NCBI GenBank assembly: GCA_031771865.1
Contig: JASISA010000040.1
Span: 124,001 to 188,000 of the forward strand
Length of the DNA: 64,000 nt
Direction: 5' to 3'
Source of the DNA: Nothophaeocryptopus gaeumannii
Taxonomy: Eukaryota > Ascomycota > Dothideomycetes > Mycosphaerellales > Mycosphaerellaceae
The notes beneath the pieces were generated by a model that was not told where the DNA came from, searched no databases, and was given only the letters and a program-made list of their open reading frames with translations. Of the stretch, positions 21,750 to 31,810 are shown one piece after another. A program made the position numbers and the translations under genes. Numbering within the stretch: position 1 is the first letter of the stretch; every line of letters starts with the position of its first letter.

Positions 21750-22042
21750 TTTGCATACATATGATACCCCAAGGATATTGCGACTCTCAATCGATCGACC
21801 GCCTGGGTTGTCCTCAGCACTCATACAAATGTCTAACTTTTCTATTCGCCTGATGCTCTCGCTTGGACAGAACTCTCAGCGGATATGCCTTGTGATGTCG
21901 CTAACTTGGCGCGGTAGATTGCTCGTAGGTATCCTGACCTGAGCCGCTTGAAATAGGAATTAGGCATCGTATTCCTCCAGGCAGCTCCCCACAGGATCGC
22001 CCGCGGCGGGAAATTCCATTTCCATGATCTGCTGTCTCTCCT

Positions 22043-23505
22043 TCAACTCTCCAACAAATCCACACCCACACCTCTCAAAGCCTCCACCGCCCACTCCGGA
22101 TACTTCTCCTTCTCACCCGCATATAGCCTCCCAAAATATCCCTTCAAAAACTGCGGATACGTCCCTTCAACAATCGCCTCTCTAGCCCTCCTCATCAAAT
22201 CCAACAAATAATGCACATTATGCATACTCAACAAATGCGCCCCTGCAGTCTCCTTGGCCGCCGTATGATGAATATACGCCCTCGTAATCCCCAGTCCACC
22301 CTCCTCATCTTCCGGCCGACAACACATGCACTTACACCCTTCCGCGATCGTCCCAAAGTCGTTTGCGTACTTCGCATGGCGCAAGTTGAAGACTCCTTCA
22401 TCTGTAATTGCGTTTCCGAAGCGCGCAGTACGGGTTGGCCAGACGCAATCGAACATGTCTGCTCCCAGCGCGATAGAGACGAGGATGTCTTCGGGGTAGC
22501 CGACGCCCATTACGTAGCGGGGTTTGTGAATGGGGAAGAGGGATGTACAGGTATCGACGACTTTGCAAAACTCAGTCTTCGCCTCACCTCCGCTCAAGCC
22601 CCCAATCGCTATACCCGGTGTATCCCTCTTCACCATCTCGATACAACATTCCTTCCTCAATTCTAGATCTAGGCCTCCTTGAATGATGCAGAACAGGTTT
22701 TGGTCTGAGGGGCGTTTGTGTGCGGCTATACACCGATCTAGCCAGCGGATTGAGCGATACACTGCTTCTTTGATGCGTGCGTGGTCTGGAGAGGTTGTGG
22801 CTACTACGTCGTCGAGCTGCATCATGATGTCGGAACCTATGGAGTTTTGGAGGGAGATGGAGTGTTCGGGTGTGAGGAGCATAGGTGTACCATCGTGAGG
22901 GGAGAGGAAGCGGACGCCTTCTTCGGTTACTTGGGCGAGTTTGAGGAGGGAGACCATTTGGAAGCTGCAGGAACAAGAAGTTAGGGAGGCAGTGGGCGGT
23001 GGAGTTGGTGTTTGAGGACGTACCCGCCGCTGTCTGGAAGCTGTTAGCCATAGCCCATGCTCTCTCATGGCAAGTCTTTTTCGTACCTGTCAATATATTA
23101 TGCTTCCACGACTGCAACTTATGTGCACCACCGATCGTATCCAACGTCTTCTGCCCAGGCTTCAACCCCCTACGAAATCTTAGCACATCTCCTTGCCTCC
23201 CTCATCTCTTCCTCTTCATACAAATGATATGTGTTGTTGAGGCATAGCCTACAACTCGTCTCTTCAAGTTGCTTCGGCGTCAATCCCTTCAGCGAAGCCT
23301 GCGTCGCGACGGGCATAAACATGGGAAGTTGGACCGGGCCATGAGGGAGGTGCAGTGTTGCTGCTCGGGCTTTTGTAGTCTACGCACAAATATATCAGCC
23401 AGAAGAATATGATGCCTATAGAGACTGACTTACGGAGCATTGTGAGATGAGGTCGAACTTCAAGGCGGATGGCAGTGGCCTTGGGAGCATATCATCTTCG
23501 GACAT
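22043..23505 (-). CDS. QTRT1: queuine tRNA-ribosyltransferase catalytic subunit (TGT)
   Basis: Exons 23434-23505, 23222-23379, 23087-23169, 23024-23033 and 22043-22964 join in phase to 414 aa. The enzyme swaps guanine 34 of GUN-anticodon tRNAs for queuine. Seen: N-terminal KARAATLHLPHGPVQLPMFM, LCLNNTYHLGLKPG, the DSGGFQMVSL active-site motif with the proton-abstracting Asp, IQGGLD, IAIGGLSGGE, the nucleophile region ADMFDCVWPTRTAR, and the zinc site CKCMCC plus a downstream His (SMHNVHY). Length and order match eukaryotic catalytic subunits. The fourth exon is only 10 nt and supplies D-S-G-G; the flanking introns have good GTACGA/CTTCCAG and GTACGT/CCTGCAG signals. The partner QTRT2 is not in this window. 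Confidence 0.9.
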
Positions 23506-24257
23506 GGCAGGTCGAAGTGTGATGTCTGGAGATTTGGGAGGACGCGCGCGATTCGCCGATCTTGGGCCGGAGAGGAGTCCGGCGCGTTAGATTTGAGTTT
23601 TGAGCGTTTGACTTCACTTCACTCCTTTCTCTTGACATCCACTTTCGTGGCTTGGCTCGCATACTCGAATTCGAACACACAGGAAAGGACACGAGCTGCG
23701 ACGTCGACGGTAGAGCGCGTTGGTCGAAACTGGTGAACACGGATCTGTTCTGCTCTCCTCCAGTGGAAGTCCGATATTCAGTGCTGAGTCCGCCGCGAGA
23801 TGCATAGACCGTTGAAGGCCGTTGAGGTACACTTCTATCTTCTTGGGCGAAGAGTTTCAACTTCTCGAACTTTTACGCGGGTAAAGATAATACGGACTGC
23901 GAACTCGACGGCATGGAAAGCACTGGAGAGGATGAGATCCTGGTATCACCGAACCCATCTCCTTCAGCAACACTCGTATCTGCAATAACGAGCGCGCCGC
24001 GAGACGCATGGAAGTCCATCGGATATTTGGAGCAGTATTCGTTGAACTCATACATTCTCTATTCTACTCATGTTGGTCCACATTATGTGGAAGGGTCGCC
24101 GCCTCGCATTATCGCATGTGAAACCCCATCATCTCCTCCATCATCATCATCATGTGCGCTTGCAGCTGTTTTCTCTTTCATGTGATTTTCTGAACATGCC
24201 CCTTCAGCGTCCGTGAGAACCACTGCCTCGGTGAGAGCGGCCCTGGACATAGTCCTC
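23506..24257. other. intergenic, TGT promoter side
   Basis: 752 bases between the start of the transglycosylase and the end of the next minus-strand gene. Short ORFs on both strands have no supporting features. Nothing specific is seen. Confidence 0.35.
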
Positions 24258-26695
24258 CTAATCGATTTTCGACATCTTCCTCGGTGGCGAGCCGCGAAAG
24301 TCAGAGAGTCCAGCGTCGCTCTTGCGACGCTGCGGTCGGCTCATCCACTCATCTCGTGCCGCACGCCTATCGTTCTCAGGGCGAATGTCAACAAGCCGAC
24401 CGCCCGGTCTCGATGTCAGCTGCGCAGATGCTGTTGCTGGGGCAGAGAACGGAGACGGAACCGCGGGGACGTTCGTTGCGAGAGTAGGACGAGGCCGATT
24501 CTGCAGGCGCGGATCGCGTTCTCCCATGAATGGAGGAGGGATATGCCACACATCATCTGGAGGCTTCCTCATCATGCGGGTGGCATAGGCCTTATCAATC
24601 GGCGTTAAGCGGCACCATTGACTAGCTTTGCTGAGATGCGCTGGTTCTCCATGGGCATCAATGACATGGTTCCGCAGGCCTCTCAAGCCTCGCACGTAGG
24701 TAATGGCCCCGTTGTCGTCAACGGCATTAGCATGGCATATCTTGCAGTCGATGAGATGCCAGCTGCCGTTGACATGTGCAGTAGCAGAATATGTAGGATT
24801 CATGATGCTCGTGTTTGGCATCCGATTGTTGCCGAAACCGACGATAGTGTCCGCGTATGATCTCTTGCGGGACTTGTCAGGAATGCCGGAAGGCAGTGGA
24901 CTATCAAGAGGCGACTTCGGCTCCGCAGACTCCCGCACCTTGTTCGGGAACAGCTCATTGTTGCTTCCAGGTTGTTCCACAGCGGCGAGGGTAATGATTG
25001 GAACTTGAGGTCCACGGATTGAGCTATCGAGAGTGAGATCGTTCTCCACATCCTTCGGCTTCTCCTCATCAGGGATGGTCGTACCAGCTTCCTGGTGATC
25101 GTCTTCTGCGGGCACCGAACGCCGCGCCACTTCGATCATGTCCTCTTCTTGAGGTGACCCTAGATCCGCCAGCAGCGCAGCTTCGGCTTCATCGTCGGAG
25201 ATGTCGTCGTCCTCGTTCACAAGCCGTTCCTCGCTGATATCCCACTTGCGAGCCACTCTTGGATCATCCACTTTCATAATCCGCCTTGCAAAAACACCGA
25301 GCGATTTGCTCTTCATTGGCTTCTTCGGTGGTAGAGGGTCGCCGCCTGCAAGAATGCTCGTCACATCGGCGCCGTTGAATGTCTGCCTCACGCACTTCTC
25401 GAGGTCCAGCTTCACTTTTCCAGTCGCGCCCTTGTGATCCTTGTGATAGTAACCGAAATGTCTCCTAAGCCGAGAGACACATCCGAAGAAGCCAGGCAGC
25501 TTGTCTTTCGATTTGTTGGCGCCGCATACGTAACAGTGGATTTCGTGCCAATGTCCGTCGAGGTATACGACCATCGGCCACTCCCTGCTGAGGCTGCACT
25601 CTTGAACTTTAAGACCGAACTCTTGATCTGCATCGAATTGACCTTTGGCTTTGTGGCTAGGAGCGGGCTCCCTTCCGGTACTCTTGGGAGACTTCGGGGT
25701 CTCATTAGGCTGCGGAGCGTCTTCTCCAATGAGCTCGATGGCCTTCTTGACCGACCGCAGCTGTTTTTCGTGCTCTGCAAACAGAACCTTGTCCTCTTCA
25801 TCAAAGGCGACGTTCTCCGGCCTGATCTTGGAGGTTGAAGGCTTGCGTTTGTCGGAATCAGATGGCGACACGGCTTGAGCGTGCTGTATGTCAGGCGAGG
25901 GACTAGATGTGTCATGCCGGGAGGCAAAGATCGAGACGTTTGGCGAGCCATCGGCGGCAGGCGAACGGCTCGTTGCTGGTATGACACTCTCATTGACCTC
26001 AGTCGATGTACAAGTGGCTCGAAGCTCCTATGCCATGGTCAGTCGGAGTCTCATAGAGAGCTGTCGAGGTTGCGGACCTTTTCGCGGGAACTACTCGGCT
26101 GCTCGAGGCCGAGTGGAGCAGCAGGCGGCGCTGATGCGGATCGAATGCTGGTTGATTGAATCACTGCGTCCTGTTGCGCGGTAATTGCGGGCGGTCGGAT
26201 GGTGTCTGCACTGAGCTGAGTCTCCTAGATCATAGTCAGTCGAGGCCTCATGGAGCGCCAACGAAGAGGAAGGGAGGTGGCCGTACCTGAGTCTCACGCT
26301 CCAAATTCGCAATCGCTGCATCGAGTTGAGAGCGCTGCTCGTCAGTCTTCGCCAACTCATCATCTCGATCGATTTCCGCTTCCATGACTTGCGACTTGAG
26401 TTGCTCCTGTCAGAATTAGTCGATGTTGCATCGGTCAACTCGAGGCCCATGTTCTTACCTCCAAAGTCTGGCGGTCGCTGTAGTATTTCGCCTCTAGGCT
26501 TTCCAGCTTGCGATCAACATCACCACGTAACTTCTCGCATCTCGTTGTACAGCGCGCCTGAATTGAGGCGCGATTAGCGTTCAGATTGCGCAGTGCTTCT
26601 CGCTTTGACGGAAGCTCTTCATGGAGTTTGTTCCAAGCGGTAGCGAGGTCAGCCTTGCGTTGAAGCTCGACAGGATCCCCGTATGGATTCTCCAT
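24258..26695 (-). CDS. coiled-coil protein with two zinc-finger-like repeats
   Basis: Exons 26459-26695, 26287-26406, 26078-26224 and 24258-26027, all phase 0, 757 aa. Residues 1-125 are charged and helical, a likely coiled coil. Two related C/H modules follow: one near residue 300 (WHEIHCYVCGANKSKDK ... RRHFGYYHKDH) and one near 605 (WHLIDCKICHANAVDDN ... LRNHVIDAHGEPAH). Each has CxxC, a spacer of about 20 residues and HxxxxH, like a C2H2 finger preceded by an aromatic-His element (WHxIxC). The linker is acidic and the C-terminus is Arg/Pro-rich. The function is unknown; chromatin or nucleic-acid binding is an inference from the finger-like modules. Start is the first Met of the coiled-coil exon. 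Confidence 0.68.
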
Positions 26696-26775
26696 GCTAT
26701 CGTGGAGGTGCGTTGCATGTGCGTGTGCGTCTCGAAAGTGTGATGTTCAGCTGCGTTTTGTAGTCGGGAGTCGAC

Positions 26776-27431
26776 ATGTGTAATGCACGGGCCACGCTGG
26801 CCACCGCTGGCACCTTCTCGAAACCCTGCGTGAGCAAACGGTGCAGCACAGTCAACCGCCAGTCTTTCGACTTTCCACTCGAATATCCGTGGCGCCACAC
26901 TCTCTCCAGCGGTGTGCAGAACATTATCGCGGGAACTTGGGAGCAGTTCTACCAAGAAGCAACTGGTAAGTTCTCGATCTCGTCGGTCGACCTATTGATA
27001 CTCAATGCTGATGATACGTAGCTAGAACTGAGAAGAAGAAGGCCAGACGAGCCGAGACTAGCGGGCTCAGGGATAAAGTCCATGGACTGGAGCAAGAGCT
27101 CGCAGAGGCTCGCGCGGAGCTAGACGAGAATATGCGCATCTCAGCTGAAGAAGATGCGAAGGATGAGGCCTTCATGTCCGCCAAAGGTGGAACCGAGCCG
27201 GACTGTGCGCCAAGCACGTGCGTACGAGGCGCCGCGTCGAAACATCCAGAAGTCAAACCAGAAGTCCTGCAACTATCATCAAGATGGAGTCAGCTGGAGA
27301 TGAGCAAGAAGAGACACGAGCATGCCGCTTTCGAAGGTGGCGGCTTCTGTACGTGGCATCCAGTGAGCGAGCGAGCGAGACGCAAACCTCATGAAGAGCG
27401 GACAACAGCCGCAGGATGTCCCGATCGATAA
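26776..27431 (+). CDS. possible small coiled-coil protein, model uncertain
   Basis: A two-exon reading (26776-26965 and 27022-27431) gives 199 aa. The intron has GTAAGT and CGTAG. The joined region reads TWEQFYQEATARTEKKKARR followed by a Glu/Arg/Ala-rich helix (LEQELAEARAELDENMR), which looks real. The C-terminal third is less convincing. About 20 bases past the proposed end, another frame reads GGWNYKPTVHDPEQYDPEKR and RRKYVNYGN to a TAG at 27564-27566, which also looks like genuine protein but cannot be joined cleanly. Either an unseen exon arrangement or a frameshifted gene. It is divergent from the coiled-coil/zinc-finger gene with only 80 bases between starts. Confidence 0.35.
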
Positions 27432-27566
27432 GCGCATCGACGAAGAAGGCAAGGTTACGTCGCAGCCAAGGCGAAGGGCGGCTGGAACTACAAACCCACG
27501 GTCCACGATCCTGAGCAATACGACCCTGAGAAGCGGAGGCGAAAGTATGTAAACTATGGCAACTAG

Positions 27567-28060
27567 TGTACTCTGCCTGTCAACGAGAGGTCAAGAGTCT
27601 GGTGCGTCGAGGCCGCATGCTGGGCAGAGACGATGGCTTCGCTCTAGGCCAGGCAAAGACCTCGAGAGCCTCGTCAATGTTCGTACTTCGCAAGAGCGAT
27701 GGAGCGTTTGAGGCAATCATAATGCTCGTTTATTATGCTCACATTGGGCTGTCCATGGCGCGTGTCCATTCATGGGATGCACATATGCATGTTTCCAACT
27801 TAGCCCCTGTCGCAATCCAGAGCTCTCCAGTTTCTCTAGGCAGACGGAGCTGATAATATCGTGTCTAACATGCTGCCGTCGATGTTCGTGCGGCTTGGTG
27901 ATGGATGTCGTGAAAGCCAGACATCTGTGAAAGGAGGTGAAAGTCGGAGCGGGATCTGCCGAACGCCGACGGAAAGCTACGACCTATTTGACACCAGCAT
28001 GAACATGAGCACATGCACCGAGTCGCCTTACAACGCAGTCCACAACGAAGCACATTCAAG
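27567..28060. other. intergenic, VMA9 promoter
   Basis: About 490 bases before the V-ATPase gene. ORFs here are short or shifted readings of the region. No element is recognised. Confidence 0.35.
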
Positions 28061-28470
28061 ATGGCGAACGGGTATGGGCAGACAGCTCGTCAGCTTGAGC
28101 TATACTAATACTTTTTCTAGTTGGAGCATCCTGATCAGCATGATCGTGGTGGTGGCCGTCTCAGTGGGAGCCTGGTTCTTCAGTCCCAAAGGCGAGAATC
28201 AAACGTACGCCTCGCCCATCCACCGAACTGATCATCAGCTAACATATACGCTTCTAAAGAGTCTGGAGATCTACCATCATACTATCAGTCGCGAGTTGCT
28301 GGCTCATGTGGGGTATGCTCGGTTATTCAAGCAGCACGGAGGGAGGCAACACTGACGCGCATACAGCTATAACCTTCCTCGCGCAATGGCATCCTCTCAT
28401 CGTACCCGAACGAAGTGATCTACGAATGGAGCTGAACCAAGGGCCGGTTAAAGGAGGGCAGATGTTCTAG
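28061..28470 (+). CDS. VMA9: V-type proton ATPase subunit e
   Basis: Four exons, 28061-28071, 28121-28204, 28260-28312 and 28367-28470, in phase, 83 aa. Subunit e is a small hydrophobic part of the membrane Vo sector of the vacuolar proton pump. Seen: MANGWSILISMIVVVAVSVG (span 1), the family signature AWFFSPKGENQTVWRSTIIL, a second span (LSVASCWLMWAITFLAQ) and WHPLIVPERSDLR near the C-terminus. Yeast Vma9 has 73 residues; this one has a slightly longer tail. The first exon is only 11 nt. Donors are GTATGG, GTACGC and GTATGC; one acceptor is AAAG. Protein identity is clear because the motif runs smoothly across all three junctions. Confidence 0.9.
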
Positions 28471-28655
28471 ACTGGAATAGCATGGAAAGGCGAATGCGGC
28501 GTTATCGTGGGATTGTACAGATTATGAGGATCGGATGCATCGGAAATCAGACATGGAGAAGCGAAAGGAGAAAGCGTAGCATGAGCTTGTATGCCTGAAG
28601 GCAGAGTCTTGCGATTGCGATATATGTATAAGAGCATGACAATGAAGACACAGCT

Positions 28656-29768
28656 TCATCCCAAACCCACAGTCTCCATGAGCGTGCGCCACACCTCAAT
28701 GAGATCTCCCGTTTCCACCACTCCAGCAGCCGCGGCTCCCCCACCAACACCTACAGCTCGCAGTATGCCCTACACCGCTCGTCAGTAAAGAATCGCAGCG
28801 CACGGAATCAAGAGACGAAGAATACATACCCATCCGACTCCCGCCCTGCAAACCGCCCCCACTGCCGCCAGTCCTCCAGCCTTCACATACCCACAATCCA
28901 ACAGAATCTCCAATGCCGCGATGTTATTGATGATCACCGCCCAAGACACCGCGCTCGCAGAGCTAGGCAAATCATATTTCCACACCAGCAGCATCAGCGG
29001 GAAAAGCTTGGCGAAGCTGCTAACTAGCAAAGCCGTGCTGATGAGTGCCGGATGCGGATAATGCGGTATCACACTCCTCACCCATGATGGAAATGGCGTG
29101 GAGAGAAGATACCGGATGGGGAGGTGGAAAGAGACAGTTTCCAAGGTGCATAGGAGCAAGAAGAAGAGGTATTGGAGGAGGATTGGCTGCGAGGCGAGGA
29201 TGCTGTTGTCGGTTGCCGTAGAGTTGGTGGGGTCCAGGAGGGAGTCGTGGGAGGAGTTGATGGAACCTGAAGGGAAAGGCGGAAGGGGTGGCGGTGGGGA
29301 GAGAGGGAGGGATGGGGAGGAAGGTGTGGCTTTTTCGATGCGGGCCCAGGTTAGGTAGACGTCGAAGAGGAGAAGGAGGATTCCGAGGCGGATGATTGAG
29401 GGCTTCAGTAGTAGATTAGTATCTTGGAGTAGAATGAGATCGGTATCCTTACATCGAAGCGTTCATCGTCTCGCCCAAGTCGGTTGAAAAGGAGATGTCT
29501 GTAGACCTACCGAGATTTAGTGTGAGCTACAGAAAACGACCTAGATAGACCTGCTCAGTCAACGCAAATCTCGCCATACCTGCGGTTTTATCAGGACCAG
29601 ATCAATGAACAGCACCACAAAGTCATGCTCCACATACTTGTCCGCGAAGCGCTTGCAGCGAGGACATTGCGTCAGGCGAACACCTTTCCCCAGCGCCTTG
29701 TCATCAGCTTTGCTGTATGTGGTGTATAGATTGCTGACGGGATATCGGCATTCGATGCATATCGGCAT
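28656..29768 (-). CDS. ARV1: ARV1 sterol/lipid homeostasis protein of the ER
   Basis: Exons 29580-29768, 29453-29506, 28830-29402 and 28656-28769, all phase 0, 309 aa. Arv1 is an ER membrane protein needed for sterol transport and GPI-anchor intermediate handling. The N-terminal zinc-ribbon domain is clear: MPICIECRYPVSNLY, then LTQCPRCKRFADKYVEHD (two CxxC pairs), followed by FVVLFIDLVLIKPQVYRHLL (conserved ARV1 core) and NRLGRDDERFD. Several membrane segments follow (about 85-105, 155-172, 200-225, 245-270), separated by a Ser/Pro-rich loop. The last exon reads GILRAVGVGGGAAAAGVV. Intron 2 uses an AAG acceptor. The tail lies 185 bases from VMA9 in convergent orientation. Confidence 0.88.
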
Positions 29769-30441
29769 ATTCTTATCTCATCGAATTGTTGGTGTTGATG
29801 GAAGCACGACTCGGGAAGTCGCGTCGTTGTGATTTCCTATGAAATTGGCCACGACTTTTGCTGCAGATTCTGCTACTCCTTCCACGTTAACTACACGTCC
29901 AAATACTTTGCTTACATAACACAACACTCAGCTAGACTCTTCATGACCGAGTACTGGCTTGATACCGGTTGAAAATGGAATGAATATACCCATCAGCCTG
30001 CAATTTCGATTTTCCAAGACTTGTCAATCTCTCAGTGCACAAGGCTGCTTGGAAGATTGCTGACAGCGGTTTCAAACATCAGACCCAATTCCTCCTTGCT
30101 TCTTGCCATCGAATCTGCCTCTTCGTTGCTCGTTTCTTCTATTCCATCTTCACACCACATGAACAACGACCGCGTCTCGAGCGAACCACTTTTCAACACC
30201 TGTGGTCTGAGAAAGAAATACCAGAGCTTGATATACCCTGTCTTCGAACACGTGGGTCCTTCTCCACGACTCCACGAATCCCCGTGACGAGTCTCAGTTT
30301 GACCCAGAGAGGTTTACTTACCCAAACGAGTATCCCGTTACATTGATCCCTCACCTTTCCCCTCTTGCACCTGGTGGCGGGCATGATCTCACCCATGCTC
30401 GGAGCTCAGCAGTAGGCAGATTTGTTGAACCAGTCGCCGAA
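29769..30441. promoter_or_regulatory. divergent promoter, ARV1 / small ORF-RpiB pair
   Basis: 673 bases upstream of both ARV1 (minus) and the small plus-strand ORF. A plus-strand open stretch (about 30035-30346) lacks protein-like character and is more likely leader. No motif is claimed. Confidence 0.35.
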
Positions 30442-30729
30442 ATGGCTTCACGAAAATCTATAAAGATCCAGTTCAAGACTGACACGCAGTCGGACTATTA
30501 CTACCAAAAAATCGTCGACCATAATCAAGGCACAGCGAAAGTTGTATACAGTCAAGAGCCGAAGAATTGGAAACAGGATAAGACTGTTCTTGGAAGACCA
30601 CAAGATCCTGAAAACTACGAGAAATCAGAGAAGAGCAAAGGCGAGCCGCAGGCAAGAAAAGAGAAGGTTGAAGAGCCTGAAGAACCTCAAACAGATCCTA
30701 CAGAGGGATACGATACAAGTCAGCTGTGA
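30442..30729 (+). CDS. small hydrophilic protein just upstream of RpiB
   Basis: 95 codons, MASRKSIKIQFKTDTQSDYY to EGYDTSQL, no intron. Highly charged, Lys/Glu/Pro-rich, predicted disordered in the second half. The frame extends upstream but MASRKS is the first Met with protein-like sequence after it. It stops 38 bases before the RpiB ATG on the same strand and in a different frame. It could be a separate short gene, the first cistron of a two-cistron transcript, or a long upstream ORF controlling RpiB. No homologue is recognised. Confidence 0.5.
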   Translation: MASRKSIKIQFKTDTQSDYYYQKIVDHNQGTAKVVYSQEPKNWKQDKTVLGRPQDPENYEKSEKSKGEPQARKEKVEEPEEPQTDPTEGYDTSQL

Positions 30730-30767
30730 TCCACGAGACGACGACAACACATAAACAGACAAAGACA

Positions 30768-31253
30768 ATGGCAGCCAACGGCACACAAGGCCTCCGCATC
30801 GCCATGGGCGCCGACGACGCCGGCTGCGGCTACAAGAACAAGATCAAAGCCGATCTCGAAGCCGACCCGCGCGTTGCCAAAGTCATCGACGTCGGCGTGA
30901 ACGAGTCCTCCGACAAAACAGCCTACCCCCACACCGCCGTCGACGCGGCCAAACTCATCCAGAGCGGAGAAGCAGACCGTGCTCTGCTCATCTGCGGAAC
31001 GGGTCTGGGTGTTGCTATCAGTGCGAACAAGGTGCCTGGTATTCGCGCTGTCACTGCGCACGATAGCTTCAGCGTGGAAAGAGCTGTGTTGAGCAATAAT
31101 GCGCAGGTGTTGTGCATGGGTGAGAGGGTCGTGGGTATTGAGCTTGCGAGGAGGTTGGCGAAGGAGTGGGTTGGATATGAATTTGACCCGAGCTCTGCGA
31201 GTGCGGCGAAGGTTGATGCGATTATGGAACATGAGAAGAAGAATTTTGCTTAG
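30768..31253 (+). CDS. RpiB/LacAB-family sugar-phosphate isomerase
   Basis: Single exon, 161 aa. The family interconverts aldose and ketose phosphates (ribose/ribulose-5-phosphate, or in some branches erythrulose-4-phosphate). Seen: RIAMGADDAGCGYKNKIKAD at the N-terminus (GxDxAG substrate loop), YPHTAVDAAKLIQSGEADRA, the anion-hole motif ICGTGLGVAISANKVPGIRA, and HDSFSVERAVLSNNAQVLCMG with the catalytic-region His. Length agrees with the family (about 150-160). Start at MAANGTQG, because the 14 codons before it look like leader. Fungal members are often in pentose or tetritol catabolism rather than the main pentose phosphate route, which uses RpiA; that role is inference. Confidence 0.85.
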   Translation: MAANGTQGLRIAMGADDAGCGYKNKIKADLEADPRVAKVIDVGVNESSDKTAYPHTAVDAAKLIQSGEADRALLICGTGLGVAISANKVPGIRAVTAHDSFSVERAVLSNNAQVLCMGERVVGIELARRLAKEWVGYEFDPSSASAAKVDAIMEHEKKNFA

Positions 31254-31810
31254 ACGGAGTAAGTTGGGAGAAATGGAGCATGACGATTTACGAGTAGATG
31301 TCTGAGATTGAGGAGAATATTAGCATTACGTGGTATCTGTCAGGTGAGACACTGAGTGTAACCGCGGCGACTCTTCTTTGTAAGTGACTTGTAATCGGGC
31401 TTGTTGGAGGAGAGATTGTGCGATGTGACGACGGAGTCTACAAATTGATGAGAATAGGGTTTCTGATATGAGGAGCTGGAAGTTTCCGTTGAGGACTTGG
31501 TTTTGGAAGGTTGGTTGAGTCGACTACCACGCTCTTCTCGCATAACGGTGTTCATTTTGGTGTTACAACGAAACGATCTACGGTCCATCTCACCTTTTAT
31601 GCATCTCGCTGATTGCAAGATCTGGGATCTGTATAATCGGCCACACCTTTCACGGCGTTGAGTACGATATAGTCCACAATCAAATCTCGGGTTAGTTCTT
31701 GCCGCAGAGCCAGATGCAACTGATCAATCGATAAGGGCCACCTTCTCCGGACAAATTGTATAGGAAGTAGGCATCCAGTGTATTCGACATGCTCATATTA
31801 TTTTCGCCGC
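31254..31810. other. intergenic between convergent genes
   Basis: 557 bases between the ends of the RpiB-like and FMN-oxidase genes. Only short ORFs are found. It should contain both 3' UTRs. Confidence 0.35.
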
